From an uncultured Tannerella sp. (lineage in GTDB: Bacteria; Bacteroidota; Bacteroidia; Bacteroidales; Tannerellaceae), in assembly GCA_938036405.1 (NCBI GenBank), contig CALHPT010000342.1:1-7401 (forward strand): a DNA stretch of 7,401 nucleotides, read 5' to 3'. The translations under genes were made by a program, and so were the position numbers. The notes under the pieces are model-generated. The model saw nothing but the letters and a program-made list of their open reading frames with translations. It ran no database searches and was not told the DNA's origin. Shown here in pieces: positions 1-5,018 of this stretch; the first letter of the stretch is position 1, and every line of letters begins with the position of its first letter.

Positions 1-7
1 GCGGGAA

Positions 8-982
8 TTATTTGCTGCGCGAACGTTTGTAGTACTCCCAAATCTTGGGCAGATCCTTTTTGTATTGCACCGGATCCCAGTGGGCGTTCATCGATTCGAC
101 ATATTCGGCAAGAGGCTCCATGCCCATCGCCGCGCGACGTTCGTCCACATGATCCACGTCCTCGATCGGGATCACGAAGAAGAACGTGCCACCGTCATCC
201 GTTTTCGCGCGATACGTCTGCGTGCCGTAGACCTGCTCGCGGCCCTCGTGCATGCGGATACGATCGACGAGGTAAGCGTAGTGCATCGGATCCGTCCGCC
301 GCTCATCGACGGCTTTTTTCAGCATCGGCAGGTAGCGGACGGCCACCTCCGGCCTTTGGTCGGCATGCTGAATGCAAAGCCACAATGTCAGGTCAGCGGA
401 ATAACCTAAGACGTCTCGCCCTGGCCATCGGCCGAATGAATCGATGATCTGCGTAGCCCGCAGCGTGTTTTGTTCGTCGATAAGTAGGATCTCGTTGCGA
501 ACCTTATCCCAAATGCTGTCGGGTGTTTCCTTCGGCCGATTGAGATATAAGATGCGGGCACCCTGATCAACGCGTTGCATCCGCCAGATCTCGTCGCGCA
601 AAGCGGCGTGGGGAGCGGACTTTACGGAGTCGATCCATCGATCATACTTCCCTCGGAGCGAGGTGCCCCGGAGGAAGTGATGGTACGACGAATCCGATAG
701 GTAGTAATAGGCTTCGATGTCCGATTCAGGATCGGTCGTCAAGCTGTCCAAAGCGGCCTGCACAGCAGGTAGATCGCCCCACCGAATGGCGCTGTCCATA
801 CTGACATCCGAGGTCTCGGCGATGTATCGCATGAAGAGTTGGGGGTAGGTCTGCCGAAATGCTACGCTGTCACCAGCCTTTAGATGTTCAATACACCGGC
901 CAACGAGTTCCGCAACGGACTGCGCGTCTGCCGTACTGTAGACTGTAAGGAGGGTGAGGACTATCGTGCAAAGCCGCTTCAT
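8..982 (-). CDS. Secreted DUF6624-family protein of unknown function
   Basis: A 324-residue protein with an N-terminal signal peptide: basic MKR, hydrophobic stretch at residues 5-16, and a signal peptidase I type site at ADA|QS (residues 18-22). There is no lipobox Cys, so it is probably periplasmic and soluble. Residues about 20-125 are not recognised. The C-terminal two thirds carry the pattern I associate with DUF6624: a DQGAR-type segment near 139-143, DEQNTLR near 169-175, a Trp-Pro-Gly turn (186-188), WLCIQHAD (201-208), YAYLVDRI (235-242), YGTQ (252-255) and a PIEDVDHVDERR segment (272-283). DUF6624 has no established biochemical function. The ATG at 982 is chosen because it gives the signal peptide. 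It lies 12 bases after the hutU stop with no visible promoter, so it is probably co-transcribed with hutU. The family call rests on recalled motifs, not on a search. Confidence 0.75.
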   Translation of the reverse strand: MKRLCTIVLTLLTVYSTADAQSVAELVGRCIEHLKAGDSVAFRQTYPQLFMRYIAETSDVSMDSAIRWGDLPAVQAALDSLTTDPESDIEAYYYLSDSSYHHFLRGTSLRGKYDRWIDSVKSAPHAALRDEIWRMQRVDQGARILYLNRPKETPDSIWDKVRNEILLIDEQNTLRATQIIDSFGRWPGRDVLGYSADLTLWLCIQHADQRPEVAVRYLPMLKKAVDERRTDPMHYAYLVDRIRMHEGREQVYGTQTYRAKTDDGGTFFFVIPIEDVDHVDERRAAMGMEPLAEYVESMNAHWDPVQYKKDLPKIWEYYKRSRSK

Positions 983-994
983 CGTATCAGAGCC

Positions 995-2980
995 TTACGC
1001 CTTCATGGCCTGTGCTATAATCTGATCATCGGCCACGAAGGGCTCGGTGATTTGGTAGCCATCGGCGTGTGCGTGGTTGAACTCGCGGACGGTGCTCATC
1101 GCGTTCGGATTGCGGGCCCACGAACGACGTGCTACGCCTCCCATCACGTCCCACAACATGGCCGAACGCAGGATGCGATCGACGCGCTCGCTGCCGTCGC
1201 AGACCATGCCGAAGCCGCCGTTGATGGCCTTTCCGATGCCTACGCCGCCGCCGTTATGCAGCGCCACGAGGCTCATGCCGCGGGCACAGTTGCCAGCGAA
1301 GCATTGCACGGCCATGTCGGCCATCACGTTGCTGCCGTCCTTGATGTTCGAAGTTTCGCGGAAGGGCGAATCCGTGCCACTGACGTCGTGGTGGTCGCGG
1401 CCGAGCATGATCGGGCCTACCTCGCCGTTGCGCACCATCTCGTTGAAGCGGAGCGCGATGTTCATCCGGCCTTCGGCGTCTTGATAGAGGATGCGAGCTT
1501 GGGTGCCGACCACGAGCTGGTTCTTCTCTGCATCGCGGATCCAGTTGTAGTTGTCCATGTCCTGCCCGCGACGGTTGGGGTCGATGCATTCCATGGCCGC
1601 GTGATCCGTCTTGATCAGATCCTCGTGTTTGCCGCTCAGGCAGACCCAACGGAAGGGTCCGTAACCGTAGTCAAACAGCTCGGGGCCCATGATGTCCTCC
1701 ACGTAGCTGGGCCAGATGAAGCCGTCTTTTTCGTCCACCCCATTACGCGAAATCTCCTTCACGCCGGCATCGTAGATGGCCTTCATGAAGGAGTTTCCGT
1801 AATCGAAGAAGTAGGAGCCGCGAGCCACGAGCTTACGGATCACCTCGAAATGTCGGCGCAGCGACTTATCGACAAGTTCGCGGAAGGCTTCCGGCTCTTC
1901 GCGCAGCATGCGGGTGCGCTCCTCGAAGCTAATGCCGACGGGGCAGTAGCCGCCCTCGTAAACGGCATGGCAGGAGGTCTGGTCGGAGAGCAACTCGATG
2001 AGGATGCCTTCACGCTCGGCATACTCGAGTAGGTCGACCACATTGCCGTGATAGGCGATCGAGCAGGGCTCCCGCCGATCCATCGCCTCGCGGGCCATAC
2101 GAAAGGCTTCGGCGACGCTCTCGGCCACGTGCCCCACCCAACCCTGACTGTGGCGCGTCTCAATACGTGAGGCGTCTACCTCGGCAATGATAGCTGTAGC
2201 ACCGGCTATCTCGGCCGCCTTGGGCTGTGCGCCACTCATACCGCCGAGGCCGGAGGAGACGAAGAGATGGCCGCGCAGGTCGCCGTCTTGCGGCACACCG
2301 AGTTTCATACGGCCTGCGTTGAGGAGCGTGTTGAACGTGCCGTGCACGATGCCCTGAGGCCCGATGTACATCCATCCGCCGGCTGTCATCTGTCCGTAGT
2401 TGGCCACGCCCATTTGCATGGCGATGTGCCAGTCGTGCAGGTTGTCAAACTGCCCGATCATCATGGCGTTGGTGATGATCACGCGCGGTGCTTCGGGGTG
2501 CGAGCGAAAGAGGCCGAGCGGGTGGCCAGACTCGATGACGAGCGTCTGATCTTGGGTCAGCTCTTCTAAGTAGCGCTTGATGAGGTTATACTGCATCCAG
2601 TTCTGGCACACCTGCCCCGTCTCGCCGTACGTCACTAATTCGTACGGGTAAAGCGCGATGTCAAAGCAGAGGTTGTTGTCGATCATCACCTGGAAGGCTT
2701 TTCCCTCGATGCATTTGCCCTTGTAGGCGTCGATGGGCTTGGCCTTCAGGTCGCCCGCCGGACGGAAACGATAGCCGTAGATGCGTCCGCGCGTGCGGAG
2801 CTCTTCCATGAATTCGGGGGCCAGCTGGGCGTGAAACTCGGTGGGGATGTAGCGCAAGGCGTTCTTCAACGCGGTGGCTGTTTGCGCCGGGGTAAGCGTG
2901 TACCCACGGTCTGGAGCGCGGCGAATACCCTCCACAAAGGCGGGGTAATCCGGCAGCGTGTTTCCAAGGAAAGTGTTCAT
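995..2980 (-). CDS. hutU: Urocanate hydratase, long Bacteroidetes-type form
   Basis: Cytosolic NAD+-dependent enzyme that hydrates urocanate to 4-imidazolone-5-propionate, the second step of histidine breakdown. Visible family motifs in order: GGWMYIGPQGIVHGT (residues 201-215) and the Gly-rich SSGLGGMSGAQ (242-252), which match the NAD-binding core; GPFRWVCLSG (441-450); GRDHHDVSGTDSP (527-539) with RETSNIKDGS (541-550); and NGGGVGIG (576-583). At 661 residues it is about 100 longer than classical HutU (about 550-560). The classical signature FQGLPARICW appears here as VVGTQARILY (490-499), so the signature Cys is Leu498. The start at 2980 sits about 35 bases downstream of the predicted transcription start. 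The reading frame is intact. A DUF6624 gene follows 12 bases after the stop. No hutH, hutI or formiminotransferase gene is present in this window. Confidence 0.95.
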   Translation of the reverse strand: MNTFLGNTLPDYPAFVEGIRRAPDRGYTLTPAQTATALKNALRYIPTEFHAQLAPEFMEELRTRGRIYGYRFRPAGDLKAKPIDAYKGKCIEGKAFQVMIDNNLCFDIALYPYELVTYGETGQVCQNWMQYNLIKRYLEELTQDQTLVIESGHPLGLFRSHPEAPRVIITNAMMIGQFDNLHDWHIAMQMGVANYGQMTAGGWMYIGPQGIVHGTFNTLLNAGRMKLGVPQDGDLRGHLFVSSGLGGMSGAQPKAAEIAGATAIIAEVDASRIETRHSQGWVGHVAESVAEAFRMAREAMDRREPCSIAYHGNVVDLLEYAEREGILIELLSDQTSCHAVYEGGYCPVGISFEERTRMLREEPEAFRELVDKSLRRHFEVIRKLVARGSYFFDYGNSFMKAIYDAGVKEISRNGVDEKDGFIWPSYVEDIMGPELFDYGYGPFRWVCLSGKHEDLIKTDHAAMECIDPNRRGQDMDNYNWIRDAEKNQLVVGTQARILYQDAEGRMNIALRFNEMVRNGEVGPIMLGRDHHDVSGTDSPFRETSNIKDGSNVMADMAVQCFAGNCARGMSLVALHNGGGVGIGKAINGGFGMVCDGSERVDRILRSAMLWDVMGGVARRSWARNPNAMSTVREFNHAHADGYQITEPFVADDQIIAQAMKA

Positions 2981-3021
2981 AAATCGTTCGTGTTATGATG
3001 TATATATTTCTGTTTGGGGGC

Positions 3022-3050
3022 GCAAGGTAGGGCAAAAAAGTACGGCCAAA
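3022..3050 (-). promoter_or_regulatory. Candidate Bacteroides-type promoter of hutU
   Basis: On the minus strand TTTG (3047-3050) is followed after 17 bases by TACCTTGC (3022-3029). This resembles the Bacteroidetes primary sigma consensus TTTG - about 19 bases - TAnnTTTG, with one T missing from the -7 box. Transcription would begin near 3015, giving a leader of about 35 bases before the hutU ATG. The imperfect -7 box and slightly short spacer leave doubt. The 42-bp repeat array begins about 65 bases upstream of the -33 element. Confidence 0.5.
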
Positions 3051-3078
3051 CGATGCCACCCGTTCCGCATGGGGCAAC

Positions 3079-3292
3079 TGCATCAAAAGCACATGTACCC
3101 CGAGCATTCCGCTAACCGACGGAAATCAAAAACACCACTACTTGGGCTCTCCGCTAACCGACGGAGATCAAAAACACCAGTACTTGGGACTTCCGTCAAC
3201 CGACGGAGATCAAAAACACCAGTACTTGAGACTTCCGTCAACCGACAGAAATCAAAAACACCGGTACTTGGAGCTTCCGTCATTTTGATGCA
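3079..3292. repeat. 10-bp inverted repeat bounding the 42-bp repeat array
   Basis: TGCATCAAAA at 3079-3088 is the exact reverse complement of TTTTGATGCA at 3283-3292. The pair brackets the 42-bp array almost exactly. Pairing does not extend beyond ten bases on either side. The left arm also lies in a degraded fragment that resembles a 42-bp unit (ATCAAAA followed by a GTAC-containing segment, shifted by one base). The arrangement could be the ends of a small mobile or mobilised repeat element, or chance; no target-site duplication is evident. Confidence 0.5.
3114..3281. repeat. Four tandem copies of a 42-bp unit
   Basis: Units start at 3114, 3156, 3198 and 3240, each exactly 42 bases. Copies 2 and 3 differ at a single base (cttggga versus cttgaga); copies 1 and 4 differ from them at about 6-7 positions. 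Each unit begins AACCGAC, contains ATCAAAAACACC and a near-palindromic CC(A/G)GTACTTG core, and ends in TCCG plus two bases. An A5 tract recurs at 3128, 3170, 3212 and 3254. Unit junctions form short hairpins (TTCCGTC-AACC-GACGGAG at 3191-3208). There is no unique spacer between copies, so it is not a CRISPR array. The array lies upstream of hutU; its function is unknown. Confidence 0.95.
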
Positions 3293-3338
3293 ATCGACCT
3301 GCGTTCGAAAAGCTTATTATCTCAGCCCATAGGGTGTG

Positions 3339-3373
3339 GGAGTGTTTTAAGAGGTACATAAAAAGAACGCTCC
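3339..3373. other. Imperfect hairpin of about 10 bp
   Basis: GGAGTGTT (3339-3346) pairs with AACGCTCC (3366-3373) through seven Watson-Crick pairs and one G-T wobble, with a further T-G and T-A pair inward, leaving a loop of about 15 bases. No T-run follows on either strand, so a classical intrinsic terminator is not supported. It could take part in ending or processing read-through from tRNA-Gln, or mean nothing. Confidence 0.3.
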
Positions 3374-3427
3374 GAATGATCCGGCTCAAGGGGAACTCAA
3401 GCGATATGGATCATCCAGAGACGTTAG

Positions 3428-3456
3428 CCTCGGATGGGGGAGGGAGGGATCCGAGG
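3428..3456. other. Hairpin with 8-bp perfect stem and G-rich loop
   Basis: CCTCGGAT (3428-3435) pairs perfectly with ATCCGAGG (3449-3456), closing a 13-base loop GGGGGAGGGAGGG on the plus strand (C-rich on the minus strand). It lies 34 bases downstream of the tRNA-Gln 3' end in the direction of its transcription, so a role in termination or 3' processing is possible. However, no U-tract follows the stem in the minus-strand transcript. A fourth G-run at 3476-3481 would permit a plus-strand G-quadruplex in principle. Confidence 0.4.
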
Positions 3457-3489
3457 TTCTCACTTCAAATGAAGGAGGGGGACTTGTCG

Positions 3490-3560
3490 TTGTCTCAAGA
3501 GGATTCGAACCTCTACAAACAGAACCAAAACCTGTTGTGCTACCATTACACCATGAGACA
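3490..3560 (-). tRNA. tRNA-Gln (anticodon UUG)
   Basis: The minus strand folds into a full cloverleaf of 71 bases. Acceptor stem TGTCTCA/TGAGACA (seven pairs), D stem GTGT/GCAC with loop AATGGTA, anticodon stem ACAGG/TCTGT (last pair G-T), anticodon loop TTTTGGT giving anticodon TTG, a four-base variable region, and T arm AGAGG-TTCGAAT-CCTCT. The discriminator is A73 and the CCA tail is not encoded, so it must be added after transcription. The weak U1-A72 end pair is typical of bacterial tRNA-Gln. The gene is in the same orientation as tyrS, 63 bases after its stop, with its own likely promoter between them. Confidence 0.97.
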
Positions 3561-3581
3561 GACGTGATGTTTAAGACGCCG

Positions 3582-3611
3582 CAAAAGTATACACACGGCG
3601 CATTCTTGCAA
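3582..3611 (-). promoter_or_regulatory. Candidate Bacteroides-type promoter of tRNA-Gln
   Basis: On the minus strand TTGC (3608-3611) is separated by 18 bases from TACTTTTG (3582-3589), an exact match to the TAnnTTTG -7 consensus. Initiation about seven bases further on would leave a 5' leader of about 14 bases before the mature tRNA. The -7 box lies wholly inside the loop of a 5-bp inverted repeat (CGCCG at 3577-3581, CGGCG at 3596-3600). Confidence 0.65.
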
Positions 3612-3623
3612 GTCCCCGGCCTG

Positions 3624-4916
3624 CTATTTTGCGATCAAGAGGTAGTAATTCTTCTTTCCGCGCTGTACGAGGAGGTATTTTCCAGCGACTAAGGCGTCGG
3701 CCTGGACTACGCTCTCGGGGTCGGTGAGTTTCTCTTTATTGAGGCTCACGCCACCGTTCTGAACCAGTTTGCGCATCTCGCCTTTGGAGGAGAAAACGGC
3801 AGCGTGCGACGTGCAGAGGTCGACGGCTTTGATGCCTGCCGAGAGGGCGTCGCGAGCGATCTCGAACTGCGGAACGCCTTCGAAGACGGCCAACAGCGTC
3901 GCCTCGTCGAGTCGGCGGAGTGCGTCGGAGGTGGCGCCGCCGAAGAGGATGCTGGAAGCCTCGACGGCCGTCTCGTATTCGGCAGCGGAGTGCACCATCG
4001 TGGTGATCTCGCGGGCGAGGCGCTTCTGAAGCGGGCGCAGGTGAGGGGCGTCGGCCTGCTCGCGCTCGAGGGCGTCGATCTCGTCGCGGGTGAGGGAGGT
4101 GAAGATTTTGATGTACTTGGCGGCGTCGGCGTCGCTGACGTTAAGCCAGAACTGGTAGAAGGCGTAGGGCGAGGTATAGCGCGGGTCGAGCCAGACGTTG
4201 CCGGACTCGGTCTTACCGAACTTACCGCCGTCGGCCTTGGTGATCAGGGGGCAGGTCAGGGCGTAGGCCTCGCCGCCGAGTTCGCGTCGGATCAGCTCTG
4301 TGCCGGTGGTGATGTTGCCCCACTGATCGCTGCCACCCATCTGCAGGCGGCAGTTTTCGTGCTGATAGAGGAACATGAAGTCGTAACCCTGGAGCAGCTG
4401 GTAGGAGAACTCGGTGAACGACATGCCTACGTTCGAATCGGCGCTGAGGCGCTTCTTGACGGAGTCTTTGGCCATCATATAGTTCACCGTGATGTGCTTG
4501 CCGATGTCGCGGATGAAATTGAGGAAGGTGTAATCCTTCATCCAGTCGTAGTTATTGACCAGCTTGGCGGCGTTGGGTGCATCGGAGTCGAAGTCAAGGA
4601 ACTTGGCCAGCTGACGCTTGATGCACTCTTGGTTGTGTCGGAGGGTGGGTTCGTCGAGGAGGTTGCGCTCGGCGGACTTCATCGAGGGGTCGCCGATCAT
4701 ACCGGTGGCACCGCCAACAAGGGCGATGGGCCGATGTCCGGCGCGTTGGAAGTGACGGAGCATCATCACGCCGACCAGGTGTCCGATATGCAGCGAGTCG
4801 GCTGTGGGATCAATGCCGACGTAGGCCGAGGTCATGCCTTGTTGCAAACATTCTTCCGTTCCGGGCATCATGTCGTGGATCATGCCCCTCCATCTCAGTT
4901 CTTCTATAAAATTCAT
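3624..4916 (-). CDS. tyrS: Tyrosyl-tRNA synthetase
   Basis: Class I aminoacyl-tRNA synthetase, a cytosolic homodimer that activates tyrosine with ATP and loads it onto tRNA-Tyr. The 430-residue length is normal for the bacterial TyrS family. Rossmann catalytic core with HIGH motif at 43-46 (LHIGH) and KFGKT at 232-236, the family's KMSKS variant. Tyrosine-pocket residues by comparison with the Bacillus enzyme: Y32, D76, Y172, Q176, D179 and Q198 within QMGGSDQWGN (192-201). The C-terminal part (about 363-425) fits an S4-like RNA-binding domain that holds the tRNA. The ATG at 4916 gives a normal N-terminus and lies about 30 bases downstream of the predicted transcription start. It is separated from the upstream orphan gene by 102 bases that include a promoter candidate and a heptamer repeat, so it may be transcribed on its own. 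Confidence 0.98.
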   Translation of the reverse strand: MNFIEELRWRGMIHDMMPGTEECLQQGMTSAYVGIDPTADSLHIGHLVGVMMLRHFQRAGHRPIALVGGATGMIGDPSMKSAERNLLDEPTLRHNQECIKRQLAKFLDFDSDAPNAAKLVNNYDWMKDYTFLNFIRDIGKHITVNYMMAKDSVKKRLSADSNVGMSFTEFSYQLLQGYDFMFLYQHENCRLQMGGSDQWGNITTGTELIRRELGGEAYALTCPLITKADGGKFGKTESGNVWLDPRYTSPYAFYQFWLNVSDADAAKYIKIFTSLTRDEIDALEREQADAPHLRPLQKRLAREITTMVHSAAEYETAVEASSILFGGATSDALRRLDEATLLAVFEGVPQFEIARDALSAGIKAVDLCTSHAAVFSSKGEMRKLVQNGGVSLNKEKLTDPESVVQADALVAGKYLLVQRGKKNYYLLIAK

Positions 4917-4952
4917 CGTGTATGGTTTATGTGTTATGATTCAAAACGGCGC

Positions 4953-4960
4953 CAAAAGTA
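4953..4960 (-). promoter_or_regulatory. Candidate -7 box of the tyrS promoter
   Basis: TACTTTTG on the minus strand matches TAnnTTTG exactly and is the same octamer as in the tRNA-Gln promoter. Initiation near 4947 would give a leader of about 30 bases before the tyrS ATG. No TTTG-like -33 element is present at the normal distance, because that position (about 4978-4983) is filled by the TAGAGGG tandem repeat. Confidence 0.55.
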
Positions 4961-4965
4961 GAGAT

Positions 4966-4991
4966 TAGAGGGTAGAGGGTAGAGGGTAGAG
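4966..4991. repeat. Heptanucleotide tandem repeat (TAGAGGG), 3.7 copies
   Basis: Three perfect TAGAGGG units (4966-4972, 4973-4979, 4980-4986) and a partial TAGAG (4987-4991). The sequence just before it (AGAGAT, 4960-4965) looks like a decayed further copy. On the minus strand it reads CCCTCTA. It starts five bases upstream of the candidate tyrS -7 box. Short perfect tandem repeats of this kind can change copy number by polymerase slippage. Confidence 0.9.
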
Positions 4992-5018
4992 TTCCCCCTG
5001 TACCTTTATATATAGCGC

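Larger units (their letters stand above)
2981..3489. other. Gene-poor stretch between tRNA-Gln and hutU
   Basis: About 500 bases without a convincing gene. Reading in the direction of the flanking genes (high to low), it holds a hairpin with a G-rich loop (3428-3456), an imperfect long hairpin (3339-3373), an array of four 42-bp tandem repeats (3114-3281) bounded by a 10-bp inverted repeat, and a candidate hutU promoter (3022-3050). It is visibly more AT-rich than the neighbouring genes. Short open frames cross it on both strands, but I regard them as by-products of the repeat period being a multiple of three. Confidence 0.75.

Noticed and set aside
884..2032. 382-residue plus-strand open frame antisense to hutU
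   Set aside because: It is a high-GC mirror frame of hutU; its low-complexity Ala/Val/His-rich protein shows no domain, while hutU is intact and well matched.
3114..3281. CRISPR array
   Set aside because: The whole 42-bp period repeats with no unique spacers, copies diverge over their full length, and no cas genes are near.
3083..3283. Minus-strand open frame with repeated STGVFD.RRLTEV motif
   Set aside because: Same repeat by-product. It is wholly made of the array plus a few flanking codons. I keep open that copies of such frames are annotated as small hypothetical proteins in related genomes.
2958..3332. Open frame on the plus strand encoding a 14-residue repeat (NRRRSKTPVLGTSV type)
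   Set aside because: The 42-bp repeat is a multiple of three, so any frame free of stops in one unit stays open through all. The minus strand is open too (3083-3283). The frame starts inside hutU, has no promoter or ribosome site, and its flanks look non-coding. Substitutions also fit junction pairing better than codon conservation.
3339..3373. Classical intrinsic terminator for tRNA-Gln
   Set aside because: The stem is plausible but no U-run follows on the minus-strand transcript, so I list it only as a hairpin.
3334..3567. 77-residue plus-strand open frame
   Set aside because: It runs antisense through the whole tRNA-Gln gene, and its protein has no recognisable pattern.
3804..4961. 385-residue plus-strand open frame antisense to tyrS
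   Set aside because: Mirror frame of tyrS with Gly/Val/Glu-rich composition and no recognisable motif; tyrS is complete on the other strand.
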